Assembly (NCBI RefSeq): GCF_004353915.1 | Contig: NZ_SMRP01000023.1 | Span: 23,095-87,094, forward strand | DNA: 64,000 nt | Direction of reading: 5' to 3' | From: Paraburkholderia silviterrae | GTDB taxonomy: Bacteria > Pseudomonadota > Gammaproteobacteria > Burkholderiales > Burkholderiaceae | Made by a program: the position numbers and the translations under genes | Part shown: positions 8,789 to 17,509 of the stretch, piece by piece | How the letters are laid out: every line of letters begins with the position of its first letter | Position numbering within the stretch: position 1 is the first letter of the stretch | Notes under the pieces: generated by a model | The model's database searches: none | What the model was told of the DNA's origin: nothing | What the model saw: only the letters and a program-made list of their open reading frames with translations

Positions 8789-9723
8789 AGCTTCTCCGCT
8801 CGCTCAGGCGTCAGTCTGCCTCGCACACAGTCCCAAAAGCCGATCAGATTGCCGCTCAGGCGGCCACGACGGTCGATCCAGGGCTCCGGCGCGAGACTTC
8901 GCACAAAATTGCTGACGACATTGCGCGAAACATGATGGAGCGCATCGCGCAAAGACATCGTCTTCCTGCTCACCAGGTAGAGCGGATTGACGACCTGCGA
9001 ATAGCCCAATTTGCGCCCGGACACCCTTCCCCCCTTGGTTCCCAAGTGCACTCCGAGTGCGGTATTGATGTGAACGACGCGACCGCCCCTGTTCCAGATC
9101 TGGCCACCGAAATCCCGATCCTCCTGCCAACCGTAGAGCACGAGGCGCTCGTCAAAGCGCAGGCCGGCAATGCTACTCGCCCGGAACGCCATGTTGCACC
9201 CATAGGGACCAGCGGTAGGCACCGCACTCAACTGCTCCGTGATGGCGCTCGCCCGCGCGAGAATTGCCCGTCCCTGTTCGAAAGAATAGCCCGGCCCGTG
9301 AATGCCGTCCGCGAGTAGTGTTCCAGTAACACAAGCGATAGTGGGATCGCTATCCAGCGCATTGAGGATTTCCGAAATCCACGTGCAATGCATCAGGAAA
9401 TCATCGTCCAGAAAAATCACGATGTCGAAGCCATCGGGCACATGATTCAACGCCGTATTACGTTGCGCGGTGAGGCCGGGTGGTCCCTTGACCACGAGCA
9501 AACTGGGGTGATCGGCAAGATCGCCGACATCCTCGTGCGACACGCAGGAGACGATGATCAGATCTGGCCTTACAGTCTGCACATCGACGGAGGCGATCAC
9601 ATGCTTAAGGAGTTCGGCGCGGCCCCGCGTGGCGAAGATCAGGCAAATTCTTGATGCTTTTCCGGGCGACGGCTGACCTTTCTTTTCGGACATGATTTCT
9701 CGCGGGTTGAGACTCGAATCCAT
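8785..9723 (-). CDS. Glycosyltransferase family 2 (GT-A fold)
   Basis: About 312 residues. The GT2 fold is shown by SRICLIFATRGRAELLKHVI near the N-terminus and GLTAQRNTALNHVPDGFDIV before the DXD-type motif FLDDDF. GWQEDRDFGGQIW follows in the acceptor region. The product would add one sugar to the lipid-linked repeat unit. Two ATGs lie at 9726 and 9723. I choose 9723 because GAGG sits six bases upstream; 9693 is a further possibility. The gene start lies inside the 3' end of the polymerase gene (about 119 bases out of frame), and its end overlaps the next GT4 gene by four bases. Confidence 0.88.
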   Translation of the reverse strand: MDSSLNPREIMSEKKGQPSPGKASRICLIFATRGRAELLKHVIASVDVQTVRPDLIIVSCVSHEDVGDLADHPSLLVVKGPPGLTAQRNTALNHVPDGFDIVIFLDDDFLMHCTWISEILNALDSDPTIACVTGTLLADGIHGPGYSFEQGRAILARASAITEQLSAVPTAGPYGCNMAFRASSIAGLRFDERLVLYGWQEDRDFGGQIWNRGGRVVHINTALGVHLGTKGGRVSGRKLGYSQVVNPLYLVSRKTMSLRDALHHVSRNVVSNFVRSLAPEPWIDRRGRLSGNLIGFWDCVRGRLTPERAEKL

Positions 9724-11161
9724 CATTCACCTCGTGGTTCAAAAGTCCATGGCAGTCCATCGCTCGAGCTCTGAACGCGCGTCTTGGTGCAGGCAGCGAG
9801 AGTGCGCCCGCTGCGGCCGCAAGCAAGTAGAAGCACGTGCCGAGATCGAACACCGAGCTCGCAGCCGAAGCGACGATCAACGCCGAAATCGCGCTATGTC
9901 GCGCCGCATAGCAAACGGCACGTTCGGTGAACGGGTAATGGGCCGGCACCGGCGAAAGGACAGATTTGCCGATAAAAAATCCGTAGCAGATCACCCCCAC
10001 GATACCGAGGTTTGCCAGCAGCGCCACCAGGAAACTCGACGCGCGAATGCTGCCGAGTCCGACACCTATCCCAAAGGTATCGAGGAAGTTGGTCACACCT
10101 TGAGCGTTCCACCCCATTCGCTCGACGCCCGATGAGCTACCGGCCTTGTTGAATATCGTGGTGTCGACGAATTGCGTGAGCGCGTCCGCCACCGCCGGTA
10201 GAAAAAGTACAACGTAGAGCGCCCCCAGCACGCCCATGCAGAGGGAGAAGGCCCACATACGGTTCTTGCGCGCGCAAGCGGCACGCGCAATGAGGTGAGG
10301 CCGGCTAAACAGCAGTACGACCAGATACCCGCCCAGCCCAACATAGGCTGTCCCTGAAGTGGACAGCAGGAGCAGCATTCCCGACGCGGCAGCAAGCACG
10401 CCAGATAGTTTCGGCCGAAAGCCGACCAGCCAGAGATTGAGACAGAAGACAAAGAGCGGGAGCGTGAAACCCGAAAAACTCGAAGTTTCACTGAACGTAC
10501 CGCTGATGCGTACCAATCCGCCCATCTCGGCGCCAGGCATGTAAGCAAACTGTGCTGTCTTGACGAACGCAAGCGCATCGACGCCAACAGTGTGCGACGC
10601 GATATCGATCATGCCTGCGAGCACATTTAGCGCAGTGAGCAGGAGAATCGCGTTCGCGAGCGTGCGGTACGCACCGCGAAATTGCAGAAACGCATACATA
10701 CAGCAATAAATCAGGGTGTCTGCAATGCAATAGATGGCCTGCGACAAATTTCCGGCAACGGGGCCGAGCGGGCGCAGCAGGACATCCTGGCCGGCACCCG
10801 TAGCATCGCGATCGACAGGAAACACTAGCGTAGAACCGCCCAACAGGCGCGGCAGCACGATGGCGCCCGCGACACCCCACACGCAGGTACAGAGCAGCCA
10901 GAATCCTGGCTTGTCCAGCGAGAACGCATCGATCAGCTTTCGCCCACCGACCAGATTGAAGGCCCTCAGTGCAAAGAAGGCTAGAAAGAGTTGAGCCGGC
11001 ATCACGCCGGTACCGCCCAACGACAGCGCAATCGCGCATCCGAGCAACGAATACACCGCGATCCCGTAGATCACGCCGCGATACGATGCATAGAGCGCCG
11101 CCAGGCCGCTGACGATTACCACGATCCCGAATATCGACAGTCCCACTTGCCTCACCCCCAT
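9605..11161 (-). CDS. Wzy-like O-antigen/exopolysaccharide polymerase
   Basis: A 518-residue, very hydrophobic protein with about ten or more membrane segments. A larger loop lies around residues 330-370 (DTTIFNKAGSSSGVERMGWN, then DTFGIGVGLGSIRASSFLVA), as in Wzy/WaaL-type ligases and polymerases. It should polymerise repeat units at the periplasmic face using lipid-linked blocks flipped by Wzx. The last 40 or so residues are hydrophilic and basic and are encoded out of frame within the start of the GT2 gene. They are not typical of the family and may come from loss of an earlier stop codon. No close family member is named here; the call is from topology, length and position in the operon. 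Confidence 0.75.
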   Translation of the reverse strand: MGVRQVGLSIFGIVVIVSGLAALYASYRGVIYGIAVYSLLGCAIALSLGGTGVMPAQLFLAFFALRAFNLVGGRKLIDAFSLDKPGFWLLCTCVWGVAGAIVLPRLLGGSTLVFPVDRDATGAGQDVLLRPLGPVAGNLSQAIYCIADTLIYCCMYAFLQFRGAYRTLANAILLLTALNVLAGMIDIASHTVGVDALAFVKTAQFAYMPGAEMGGLVRISGTFSETSSFSGFTLPLFVFCLNLWLVGFRPKLSGVLAAASGMLLLLSTSGTAYVGLGGYLVVLLFSRPHLIARAACARKNRMWAFSLCMGVLGALYVVLFLPAVADALTQFVDTTIFNKAGSSSGVERMGWNAQGVTNFLDTFGIGVGLGSIRASSFLVALLANLGIVGVICYGFFIGKSVLSPVPAHYPFTERAVCYAARHSAISALIVASAASSVFDLGTCFYLLAAAAGALSLPAPRRAFRARAMDCHGLLNHEVNDGFESQPARNHVRKERSAVARKSIKNLPDLRHAGPRRTP

Positions 11162-11212
11162 CCGTTCACCACACGCCTGCGCGTGTGCAAACGATCTCGT
11201 CTTTGCGCCATC

Positions 11213-12427
11213 TCATGCAGAACGCCACTGCCGGGTCGGCGGCTTGCTCGCGAACGCCTCGCTGGCGTCCATCGCGCGCTCGACGACACTCAGAAATTCG
11301 CGCCTGAAACGCTCTGTCGTAAAGCGCATGGCATTACGGCGGCAGACTTCCGGACGCAACGCCGGGTGCTGCTCGAAGCGCTCCACCGCGTCGACGATGG
11401 ACGCCACGCTCTGCTCGCTGAAAAAGAGTCCCGTGCCGCGCTCCGGGTCCGGCGATTCGACGACGATCTCCCGCACACCTCCACGGCCAAACGCAATGAC
11501 CGGGGTACCGCACGCTTGCGCCTCGACCACCGAAATGCCGAAGTCCTCTTCTGCTGCGAAGACGAACGCGCGCGCACGCTGCATGTAGTCCGCCAGCACC
11601 GCGTCCGGCTGATAGCCAAGCACCGTCACGTTGCATGCCGCAGCTGCACTGGCGCGCGCCAGATCGGGGCCGTCGCCGATCACTACGAGACGACGCGAGG
11701 GCATTGACGCAAACGCTTCAATGATGAGCGGAACGCGCTTGTAAGGCACCATGCGCGAGGCAGTAAGATAGAAGTCCTCATGTTGCGTGCGCATTTGGAA
11801 CCGTTCGACGTCGACCGGTGGATAGACCACGACGGCTTCGCTGCCGTAGACCTTTCGGATGCGCCGCCCCACGAAGGCCGAATTGGCGACGAACGCGTCG
11901 ACGCCACACGCGGTACGCTGGTCCCAGATGCGCATGTAGTGAAGCAAGGAACGCACGATCCAGTTCTTCACTCCGTGCTGCAGGCCGGCTTCGGCCAGAT
12001 ATTGATGCTGCAGATCCCACGCGTAGCGAATAGGTGAATGCACGTAACTCACATGTATCTGATCTGGACCGGTTAGCACGCCCTTTGCCACGGCATGGCT
12101 CGACGAAATCACGAGATCGTAAGCTGAGAGGTCGAACTGCTCGATCGCCAGCGGCATGAGCGGAAGGTAGTGGCGAAACGATCTGCGCGCTCGCGGAAGA
12201 TGCTGGATGAACGAGGTGGTCGCATGTTTTCCGCCCAATGCACCCCGCTGCGACTCCGGAAAGAAGTCGACGACACTGTAGAGATCGGCCTGCGGAAACA
12301 ATTGAAGAATCTGCTCAACGACCTTCTCCGACCCCGCATAGGTGACGAGCCAGTCATGCACCAGGGCCACCCGGCCGAAACGGCGCGTGTCGTTAGCAAA
12401 TGCGGGAGCGAGAGTTACATTAGCCAC
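11213..12427 (-). CDS. Glycosyltransferase family 4 (mannosyltransferase-like)
   Basis: About 404 residues from GTG 12427. It starts RVALVHDWLVTYAGSEKVVE, typical of GT4 enzymes of the WbaZ-like group. Mid-protein are HVSYVHSPIRYAWDLQHQYL and VVYPPVDVERF, and the EX7E donor site lies in AAEEDFGISVVEAQACGTPV near residue 310. I prefer the GTG at 12427 over upstream starts because GAGGAGA precedes it by about eight bases. This start overlaps the end of the preceding GT4 gene by 13 bases, so the genes are coupled. The mannosyl preference is a family tendency, not shown by this sequence. Confidence 0.88.
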   Translation of the reverse strand: MANVTLAPAFANDTRRFGRVALVHDWLVTYAGSEKVVEQILQLFPQADLYSVVDFFPESQRGALGGKHATTSFIQHLPRARRSFRHYLPLMPLAIEQFDLSAYDLVISSSHAVAKGVLTGPDQIHVSYVHSPIRYAWDLQHQYLAEAGLQHGVKNWIVRSLLHYMRIWDQRTACGVDAFVANSAFVGRRIRKVYGSEAVVVYPPVDVERFQMRTQHEDFYLTASRMVPYKRVPLIIEAFASMPSRRLVVIGDGPDLARASAAAACNVTVLGYQPDAVLADYMQRARAFVFAAEEDFGISVVEAQACGTPVIAFGRGGVREIVVESPDPERGTGLFFSEQSVASIVDAVERFEQHPALRPEVCRRNAMRFTTERFRREFLSVVERAMDASEAFASKPPTRQWRSA

Positions 12428-13518
12428 GGCGAAATCTCCTCGATCAACTTGACGACGGAGGCGCGCCAGGTCAGCTCCTCGGTCCGCGCGCGACCGCGCT
12501 CGCGCAAACACGCACGCAACGCGGCGTCGCCCGTAATCCGTTCGAGCAGTTGCGCGAGTTCAGCAGGATTGTCCGGGGAGGTGTACAGAACGGCATCCCC
12601 GCACGCCTCCTGCACGGCCGGCAACCGCGAAGCGACGACGGGACAGCCGAGAGCTAGTGCCTCGACAGGCGGCAGCCCGAAGCCCTCGTAACGCGACGGG
12701 TAGACGAAGCACGCTGCGCGCCGGTAAAGCGCGGCCAACGCGCCATCGCTTACATAACCGAGGTACTTCACGAACCCCGGCAACGCGTCCTGACCCGTGC
12801 CATAAACCCGCGAATCGCCTCCACCCACTACCACGATGTCGAATTGTGCGTTGCGGATGAGGCGCGCAGCCTCGGCGACGAGTTGAAAGTTCTTGTGCCG
12901 GTTGAGGCTTCCCACAGCAAGCACGAATGGACGCCCGTTCAGCGTGTGCGCCACTTTGTCTTCATCCTGTTGCACACGCAACATATGCTCGCCGCTCTCC
13001 GACACCACGCCGATCTTTCCCGCTGGAATCCGATAAGCGTCGCATAGCTCGCGCCGCGAAAATTCCGACACGGTGATCACACGCTGCGATACGCGGCCGA
13101 TGCGCGGCGCCATCAGGCGGTACCAGGCAACAAAGGACCTGCTGTAGCTTTCGGGAACACGCGCAGGCGCCGCATCGTGCAGCACCGTCACCTGGCGTCG
13201 GCACAGCAGCGGCCCGGAATTGCAAAGATTGAGCAATAGCCGCCCGCGCGCTGCCTGCGGCAACGCGAACTGCTCCCAGCGCAGACCGCCACCTTTACCG
13301 CTTGCCCGAAGCCCGATATGCCGAAACGGATTCGCCATGCCAGCCAGTGCCTCGGGCACGACGATTTCAGCCCGCACTTCGGCAACGATCGTTTCGCGCG
13401 AATCGAGCAACTGATCGAGTGCCCGAAGAGTCTCGAATGCGAAACGATCGACCCCGGTCGCGCGGCGTCCGAGGAAGCGGCCATTGATCAACAGATTGGG
13501 AGGATGTACGGGTTTCAT
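12415..13518 (-). CDS. Glycosyltransferase family 4
   Basis: About 367 residues. LLINGRFLGRRATGVDRFAF opens the N-terminal Rossmann-like domain. FVLAVGSLNRHKNFQLVAEA and PSRYEGFGLPPVEALALGCP (EX7E) mark the donor-binding domain. I place the start at ATG 13518, preceded by GGAAG at a good distance; longer forms up to 13611 are open but unlike the family. It is the first glycosyltransferase gene after the autokinase gene, separated from it by about 350 bases. This suggests either a second promoter or a processed polycistronic transcript. Confidence 0.88.
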   Translation of the reverse strand: MKPVHPPNLLINGRFLGRRATGVDRFAFETLRALDQLLDSRETIVAEVRAEIVVPEALAGMANPFRHIGLRASGKGGGLRWEQFALPQAARGRLLLNLCNSGPLLCRRQVTVLHDAAPARVPESYSRSFVAWYRLMAPRIGRVSQRVITVSEFSRRELCDAYRIPAGKIGVVSESGEHMLRVQQDEDKVAHTLNGRPFVLAVGSLNRHKNFQLVAEAARLIRNAQFDIVVVGGGDSRVYGTGQDALPGFVKYLGYVSDGALAALYRRAACFVYPSRYEGFGLPPVEALALGCPVVASRLPAVQEACGDAVLYTSPDNPAELAQLLERITGDAALRACLRERGRARTEELTWRASVVKLIEEISPWLM

Positions 13519-13867
13519 CGACGGCTTCCAGGGCATCGCTCGGGCCCGGTCGTCTTCCGTACGCAAAGTCACCGCGACACAAAGCCGGATTAGACGGGTC
13601 ACGTCATGCAAGTCATATGGTCCAGAGTGTGAACGGCCCGCATCGCTAACAATGTTCGCCGCCGCTCATCCCGGGTCAGTTTGCGAACAGCGCCGCGTTG
13701 GTCATGGTCTGCACTTTCTCTTCAAGGCCTGAAAGCACTCGCTAAGGTTTCCTCACGGTCATGACGTCCCACGACACGGCGCACGAAATCATTCGTGCAG
13801 GAAACCATGACCTTGCGAGGGGGGTTATCTGCACGGCGTGACGCCACTGCAGAAGGGGCCAGCGCAC
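13519..13867. other. Gap between autokinase and glycosyltransferase genes, with a hairpin
   Basis: About 350 bases with no recognised gene. At 13828-13853, just past the end of the autokinase gene, is a hairpin with stems TCTGCA/TGCAGA and GGCG/CGCC. It has no T-run after it in the direction of transcription, so it is not a classical terminator. It may stabilise the 3' end of the export part of the transcript or attenuate read-through into the glycosyltransferase genes. Confidence 0.4.
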
Positions 13868-16108
13868 TTACTGGTCCGTCGACCCCACGTCCTTCGCGAA
13901 GCCGTAACTCGTATAGCCGTATGCGCCGTACTCGTTGCCATAGCGGCCCGGACGCGATGTCATGTCGTTGAAGATCACGCCGCGAATCGGCACGCCAACC
14001 TGTTCGAAGCGGCGCACGGACTCTCGCAGTTCAGCCACGCTCGTGGCACCCTGGCGCGCGACCACGAACACCGTGCCTGCGAGCTTGCCGACGATCCCCG
14101 CATCCGCGACCGGCAAAATAGGCGGCGCGTCGATCAGCACGAGGTCATACGCATCATTGGCCCAGATCACGAACTCATTGAAACTGTCTTCGCGCAGCAG
14201 CTCGCTGGCATTGGTCACATAGCCACCCGTCGCGACGAAGTCGACGCCCGGCATGACTTCGCGATGCACCGTCTCGCCGAAGTCCTGCCGGCGCTCGACA
14301 ATGTCCGTGACGCCAGGGGCGCTCGGCACGCCCAGGTAACGGTTCAGTGAGCCGCGCCGCAGATCGGCGTCGACCAGTAGCACCCGCTTGCCCGATGCGC
14401 CAAACACGGACGCCAGATTGACGGAAACGAACGACTTGCCCACCATCGGCGTGGGCCCCGCCAACAGCACGACATGATTGGCCGCATTCTGCAGCGAATA
14501 TTCGAGCGCGCTGCGGAAGCTGCGCAGACTTTCGACTGCCGCGTCGAACACGGCCGTATGCGCGAGCACCGTGTTCGCACCTGGCTCAGCGCGCGGCAGG
14601 CGCCGCGCAATCGACTGTTGAATGCGGCTGCGCGGTACGGCCGCGAAAACGGCCAGCCCCGTCCCCACTTCAATTTCGTCCACCATGGAAACGCCGCGGT
14701 TGAACCTCTGACGCAACAGCACGATGCCGACACCGACAAACAAACCGCTAAAGAACGCCGCGATCACCAGGACGGCGCGCTTGGGCCGAACCGGGCGTTC
14801 CCCGGGCACTGCGGCGTCGATCATGCGCACGTTCGACACGCGGCCGGCCTTGAGCAGACGCATCTGCTCGCGATTGTTCAGCAGATTCGTGTAGATGTTC
14901 GTATCGACCGTCACTTCCCGCTGCAGGCGCACTAGGCCTTGCTCGATCGGCGGCAGCGCGCGCGTCTGCCCCACAAGCTCGCCCAGCGACTTCTGCGCTT
15001 CGGCCAGTTGCCCGTCGACAGCGACCAGGGCGGGATTGTCCGGGGTGAAGCGGGCCATTAGCAGCGCGCGCTGTTGGCGCAAATCGGCGATGCGCTGCTG
15101 GGCGAGCGCCGAACTCTGCAACAGCGCCGTAGCTTCGGCGCCCAGATTCACCGCGGCATGCTGCGAGCGGAACGTGTTGTACTCGTTCTCGGCCTTTTCA
15201 AGCTGGGCCTTGAGCAGCGGCAGTTGCTGGTCGAGAAAGGCAATAGACTTCTGCGCTTCCTCCTGCGTACGCTGCGCATTCTGCCGTATGTATTCGTCGC
15301 CAATCGCATTGAGAATGGTACTGTTCAGAATGGGGTCGTCACCCTCCATAGCAACACCAATAACATCGGACTCCTTTCCTTTTTCAGAAATCAGCAGCGC
15401 GGTCTGCAGAGCCTGGATTGCACTCAATTCGGATAGGCGCATCAGATCAAATGTCGTGCCTGGCTGCCCGTCGATGCGGTTCACCAACAGATCGATTGCA
15501 CCGCCCACAGCCGGCTGGTGCAGCGCTTCGCCCACACGCCCTTCGAGCATCAGGCTGCCGGCGGTGAGCGTGTAGGCGCCGTCGCCCCGGTAGGTCAGGA
15601 TGAATGGCCTGCCGTACATGCGCTCCGGCACGTCGAATTGCGTCACGTCGATGGCTTCGTCGGTCCACGCGTAGCCGCCCCAGCCGGACCAGCCGGCCAG
15701 GTTCAGATGGCGCGCGGCCCAGCGGCCCACCACCGGAAAATAGTGTGGCGCCGCGTGGATATAAAGCTTCGTCGCATTCACGGCAGACGATACGACCAGC
15801 CGCGAGCGCAGCACCTCCATCTCTGCCGTGGCTTCGGTCTTGACCGCAAACTGTGCCGAAAGATCGGCGAGAGCCGTTTTTGCGGGGTTCTGCCCCTCCT
15901 CCACCTGAATGAGCATGTCCGATTCGTAGACAGCAGGCGCCAGTAGCGCATACGTGCAGCCGATCAGCGTGAAAATCGCCGTGACGATCAGGATCGTCTT
16001 GCGGCCCGCGTATAGCACGTCGAGCAGATTGCTCATATGCCCGCCCTCAGGCGCTTGAGGCAAAACCACTTCTGCTGGCCCTTCAAGCATGTAATCGCGC
16101 TGAATCAT
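13868..16108 (-). CDS. wzc: Wzc-type polysaccharide co-polymerase / tyrosine autokinase
   Basis: A 746-residue inner-membrane protein of the BceF/Wzc type that controls chain length and export. The N-terminal Wzz domain has the first membrane segment at about residues 38-57. Long periplasmic coiled coils follow (about 280-380), then PGERPVRPKRAVLVIAAFFS at the second membrane segment. The cytoplasmic BY-kinase domain shows Walker A in AGPTPMVGKSFVSVNLA, Walker A' in RVLLVDADLRRG and Walker B in LVLIDAPP. The C-terminus carries a tyrosine cluster (YGNEYGAYGYTSYGF) as expected for autophosphorylation sites. AGAGGA lies just before the start. No cognate low-molecular-weight phosphatase (Wzb) gene is in the window. 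Confidence 0.94.
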   Translation of the reverse strand: MIQRDYMLEGPAEVVLPQAPEGGHMSNLLDVLYAGRKTILIVTAIFTLIGCTYALLAPAVYESDMLIQVEEGQNPAKTALADLSAQFAVKTEATAEMEVLRSRLVVSSAVNATKLYIHAAPHYFPVVGRWAARHLNLAGWSGWGGYAWTDEAIDVTQFDVPERMYGRPFILTYRGDGAYTLTAGSLMLEGRVGEALHQPAVGGAIDLLVNRIDGQPGTTFDLMRLSELSAIQALQTALLISEKGKESDVIGVAMEGDDPILNSTILNAIGDEYIRQNAQRTQEEAQKSIAFLDQQLPLLKAQLEKAENEYNTFRSQHAAVNLGAEATALLQSSALAQQRIADLRQQRALLMARFTPDNPALVAVDGQLAEAQKSLGELVGQTRALPPIEQGLVRLQREVTVDTNIYTNLLNNREQMRLLKAGRVSNVRMIDAAVPGERPVRPKRAVLVIAAFFSGLFVGVGIVLLRQRFNRGVSMVDEIEVGTGLAVFAAVPRSRIQQSIARRLPRAEPGANTVLAHTAVFDAAVESLRSFRSALEYSLQNAANHVVLLAGPTPMVGKSFVSVNLASVFGASGKRVLLVDADLRRGSLNRYLGVPSAPGVTDIVERRQDFGETVHREVMPGVDFVATGGYVTNASELLREDSFNEFVIWANDAYDLVLIDAPPILPVADAGIVGKLAGTVFVVARQGATSVAELRESVRRFEQVGVPIRGVIFNDMTSRPGRYGNEYGAYGYTSYGFAKDVGSTDQ

Positions 16109-16164
16109 TTTGTCCTCTTCATACGGTGACGCGCCGCCATGGCGGGCGCGCGTTCATGCCGGCA

Positions 16165-17400
16165 TCAATAGCCCACCGCGCGGGAGGCCGCGGCGGCTTG
16201 GGTCGTCGGTAAGATCAGGCTGATGACACGGCTCCACTTCACGAGAGCAGACGTATCGACGAACACGACATCGTTGGGCTTGAGATCGAACGAATCGGCC
16301 GTAGCCATTGCGGCGGCATTGCTGGCGTCGAGGTGGAACACGACCGGCTTGCCGGTATCGCGTCCGCGCACGACATAGACCTGAGAGGCATCGCCCGACG
16401 CCTGGTTAATCCCGCCCGCGTTGCCGATCGCCTCGTTCAGTGACATATGTCCGTTGTTGAAGACCACGCCGCCCGGGCGCTCCACTTCGCCGACCACGAA
16501 TACCTTGCTGTCCGTCTGCGCGTAGACACGCACGAGATCGCCGTCACCCAGCATGACGCGATCGGGATTGAAACCCTTGCGAATCATTTCCGGCATGTCA
16601 ACGTTCACCGTGGTGTCGCCGCGCGTCACCGCGACATGCGAACGGTCGGCGTTGGCGGTGAAACCGCCCGCCCGGTTGATCGCCTCGGGCAAGGTCATGG
16701 GTCTGTCGTTGAGCACCTCCACACCCGGCGTCTTGACCTCACCATCCAGATACACGCGCTTGCTGCGGTACGTCTGGATGCGCACAGTGACCTGCGGCTC
16801 GCGCACGTAGCGCGCAAGCTTCGCCGCAAGGGCGTCGCGAACGCCCATCTCCGAGAGACCCTCGACCTTCATCGGACCAATATAGGCATACTGAATATAG
16901 CCGTTGGTGTCGACGGTATAGCCCGGCGCAACGGTATTGGCCCCCGCGGCGCCGTCGCCGCCGCCGCCCGTCGGGGGCAAGTTGAGTTCGGGATGGTCCC
17001 AGACCACAATGCTGAGAATGTCGCCAGGCCCGATCTCGTACGGCTTGGGGTTGGAAAAAAGCTTCTCGACATCCGCGGGAATTCCCTTGGGCCGCTGCGC
17101 GGCTTCTTTTTCCACCAGCTGGCCCGTGATCTCGATGACCTGGCCGGATGGCGCACCCACGACCCCCTTGGCCACTACGCTGTCCGGCACCGGCGCACCG
17201 GATGTCGTGCTAGCCGCGACGTCGGCGCCACCCCGCGGCGCGTTGAACGTCATGCCCGGCGACAGGGCGCAACCGCTCAGCCCCGCGAGCGCCAGCCACA
17301 CGACACACCTCGCCTGGCGGCGTAACGCTCCAAACGCTGCACAATTGTGCGCGATGCGCGCGAGCGTAGCTCCGCTCGATTCCTTCGCATTCAGTCCCAT
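16165..17400 (-). CDS. wza: Wza-type polysaccharide export outer-membrane lipoprotein
   Basis: A 411-residue lipoprotein. The N-terminus has a long basic n-region, then VVWLALAGLSGC, a lipobox with the acylated Cys at about residue 44. The export domain contains YEIGPGDILSIVVWDHPELN around residue 136. SLBB-type repeats follow: VYLDGEVKTPGVEVLNDRPM with PEAINRAGGFTANADRS, then VFVVGEVERPGGVVFNNGHM. The protein would form the outer-membrane channel that receives polymer from the Wzc complex. Some n-region length is unusual, so an internal start cannot be excluded, though GGAG stands seven bases before ATG 17400. It lies 56 bases upstream of the wzc-type gene. Confidence 0.94.
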   Translation of the reverse strand: MGLNAKESSGATLARIAHNCAAFGALRRQARCVVWLALAGLSGCALSPGMTFNAPRGGADVAASTTSGAPVPDSVVAKGVVGAPSGQVIEITGQLVEKEAAQRPKGIPADVEKLFSNPKPYEIGPGDILSIVVWDHPELNLPPTGGGGDGAAGANTVAPGYTVDTNGYIQYAYIGPMKVEGLSEMGVRDALAAKLARYVREPQVTVRIQTYRSKRVYLDGEVKTPGVEVLNDRPMTLPEAINRAGGFTANADRSHVAVTRGDTTVNVDMPEMIRKGFNPDRVMLGDGDLVRVYAQTDSKVFVVGEVERPGGVVFNNGHMSLNEAIGNAGGINQASGDASQVYVVRGRDTGKPVVFHLDASNAAAMATADSFDLKPNDVVFVDTSALVKWSRVISLILPTTQAAAASRAVGY

Positions 17401-17509
17401 TGCGATACTCCAATTCCCGCTACATCCAACCCCGTTGCAGACGTGCCGGCTCGTTCCCGATCGCTCCGGGAAGCTGGCATCCTTATCCGGCGCAGCGTCT
17501 TTGTTCTGC

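Noticed and set aside
13828..13853. Hairpin after the autokinase gene as an intrinsic terminator
   Set aside because: No T-run follows in the direction of transcription, so I list it only as a structure.
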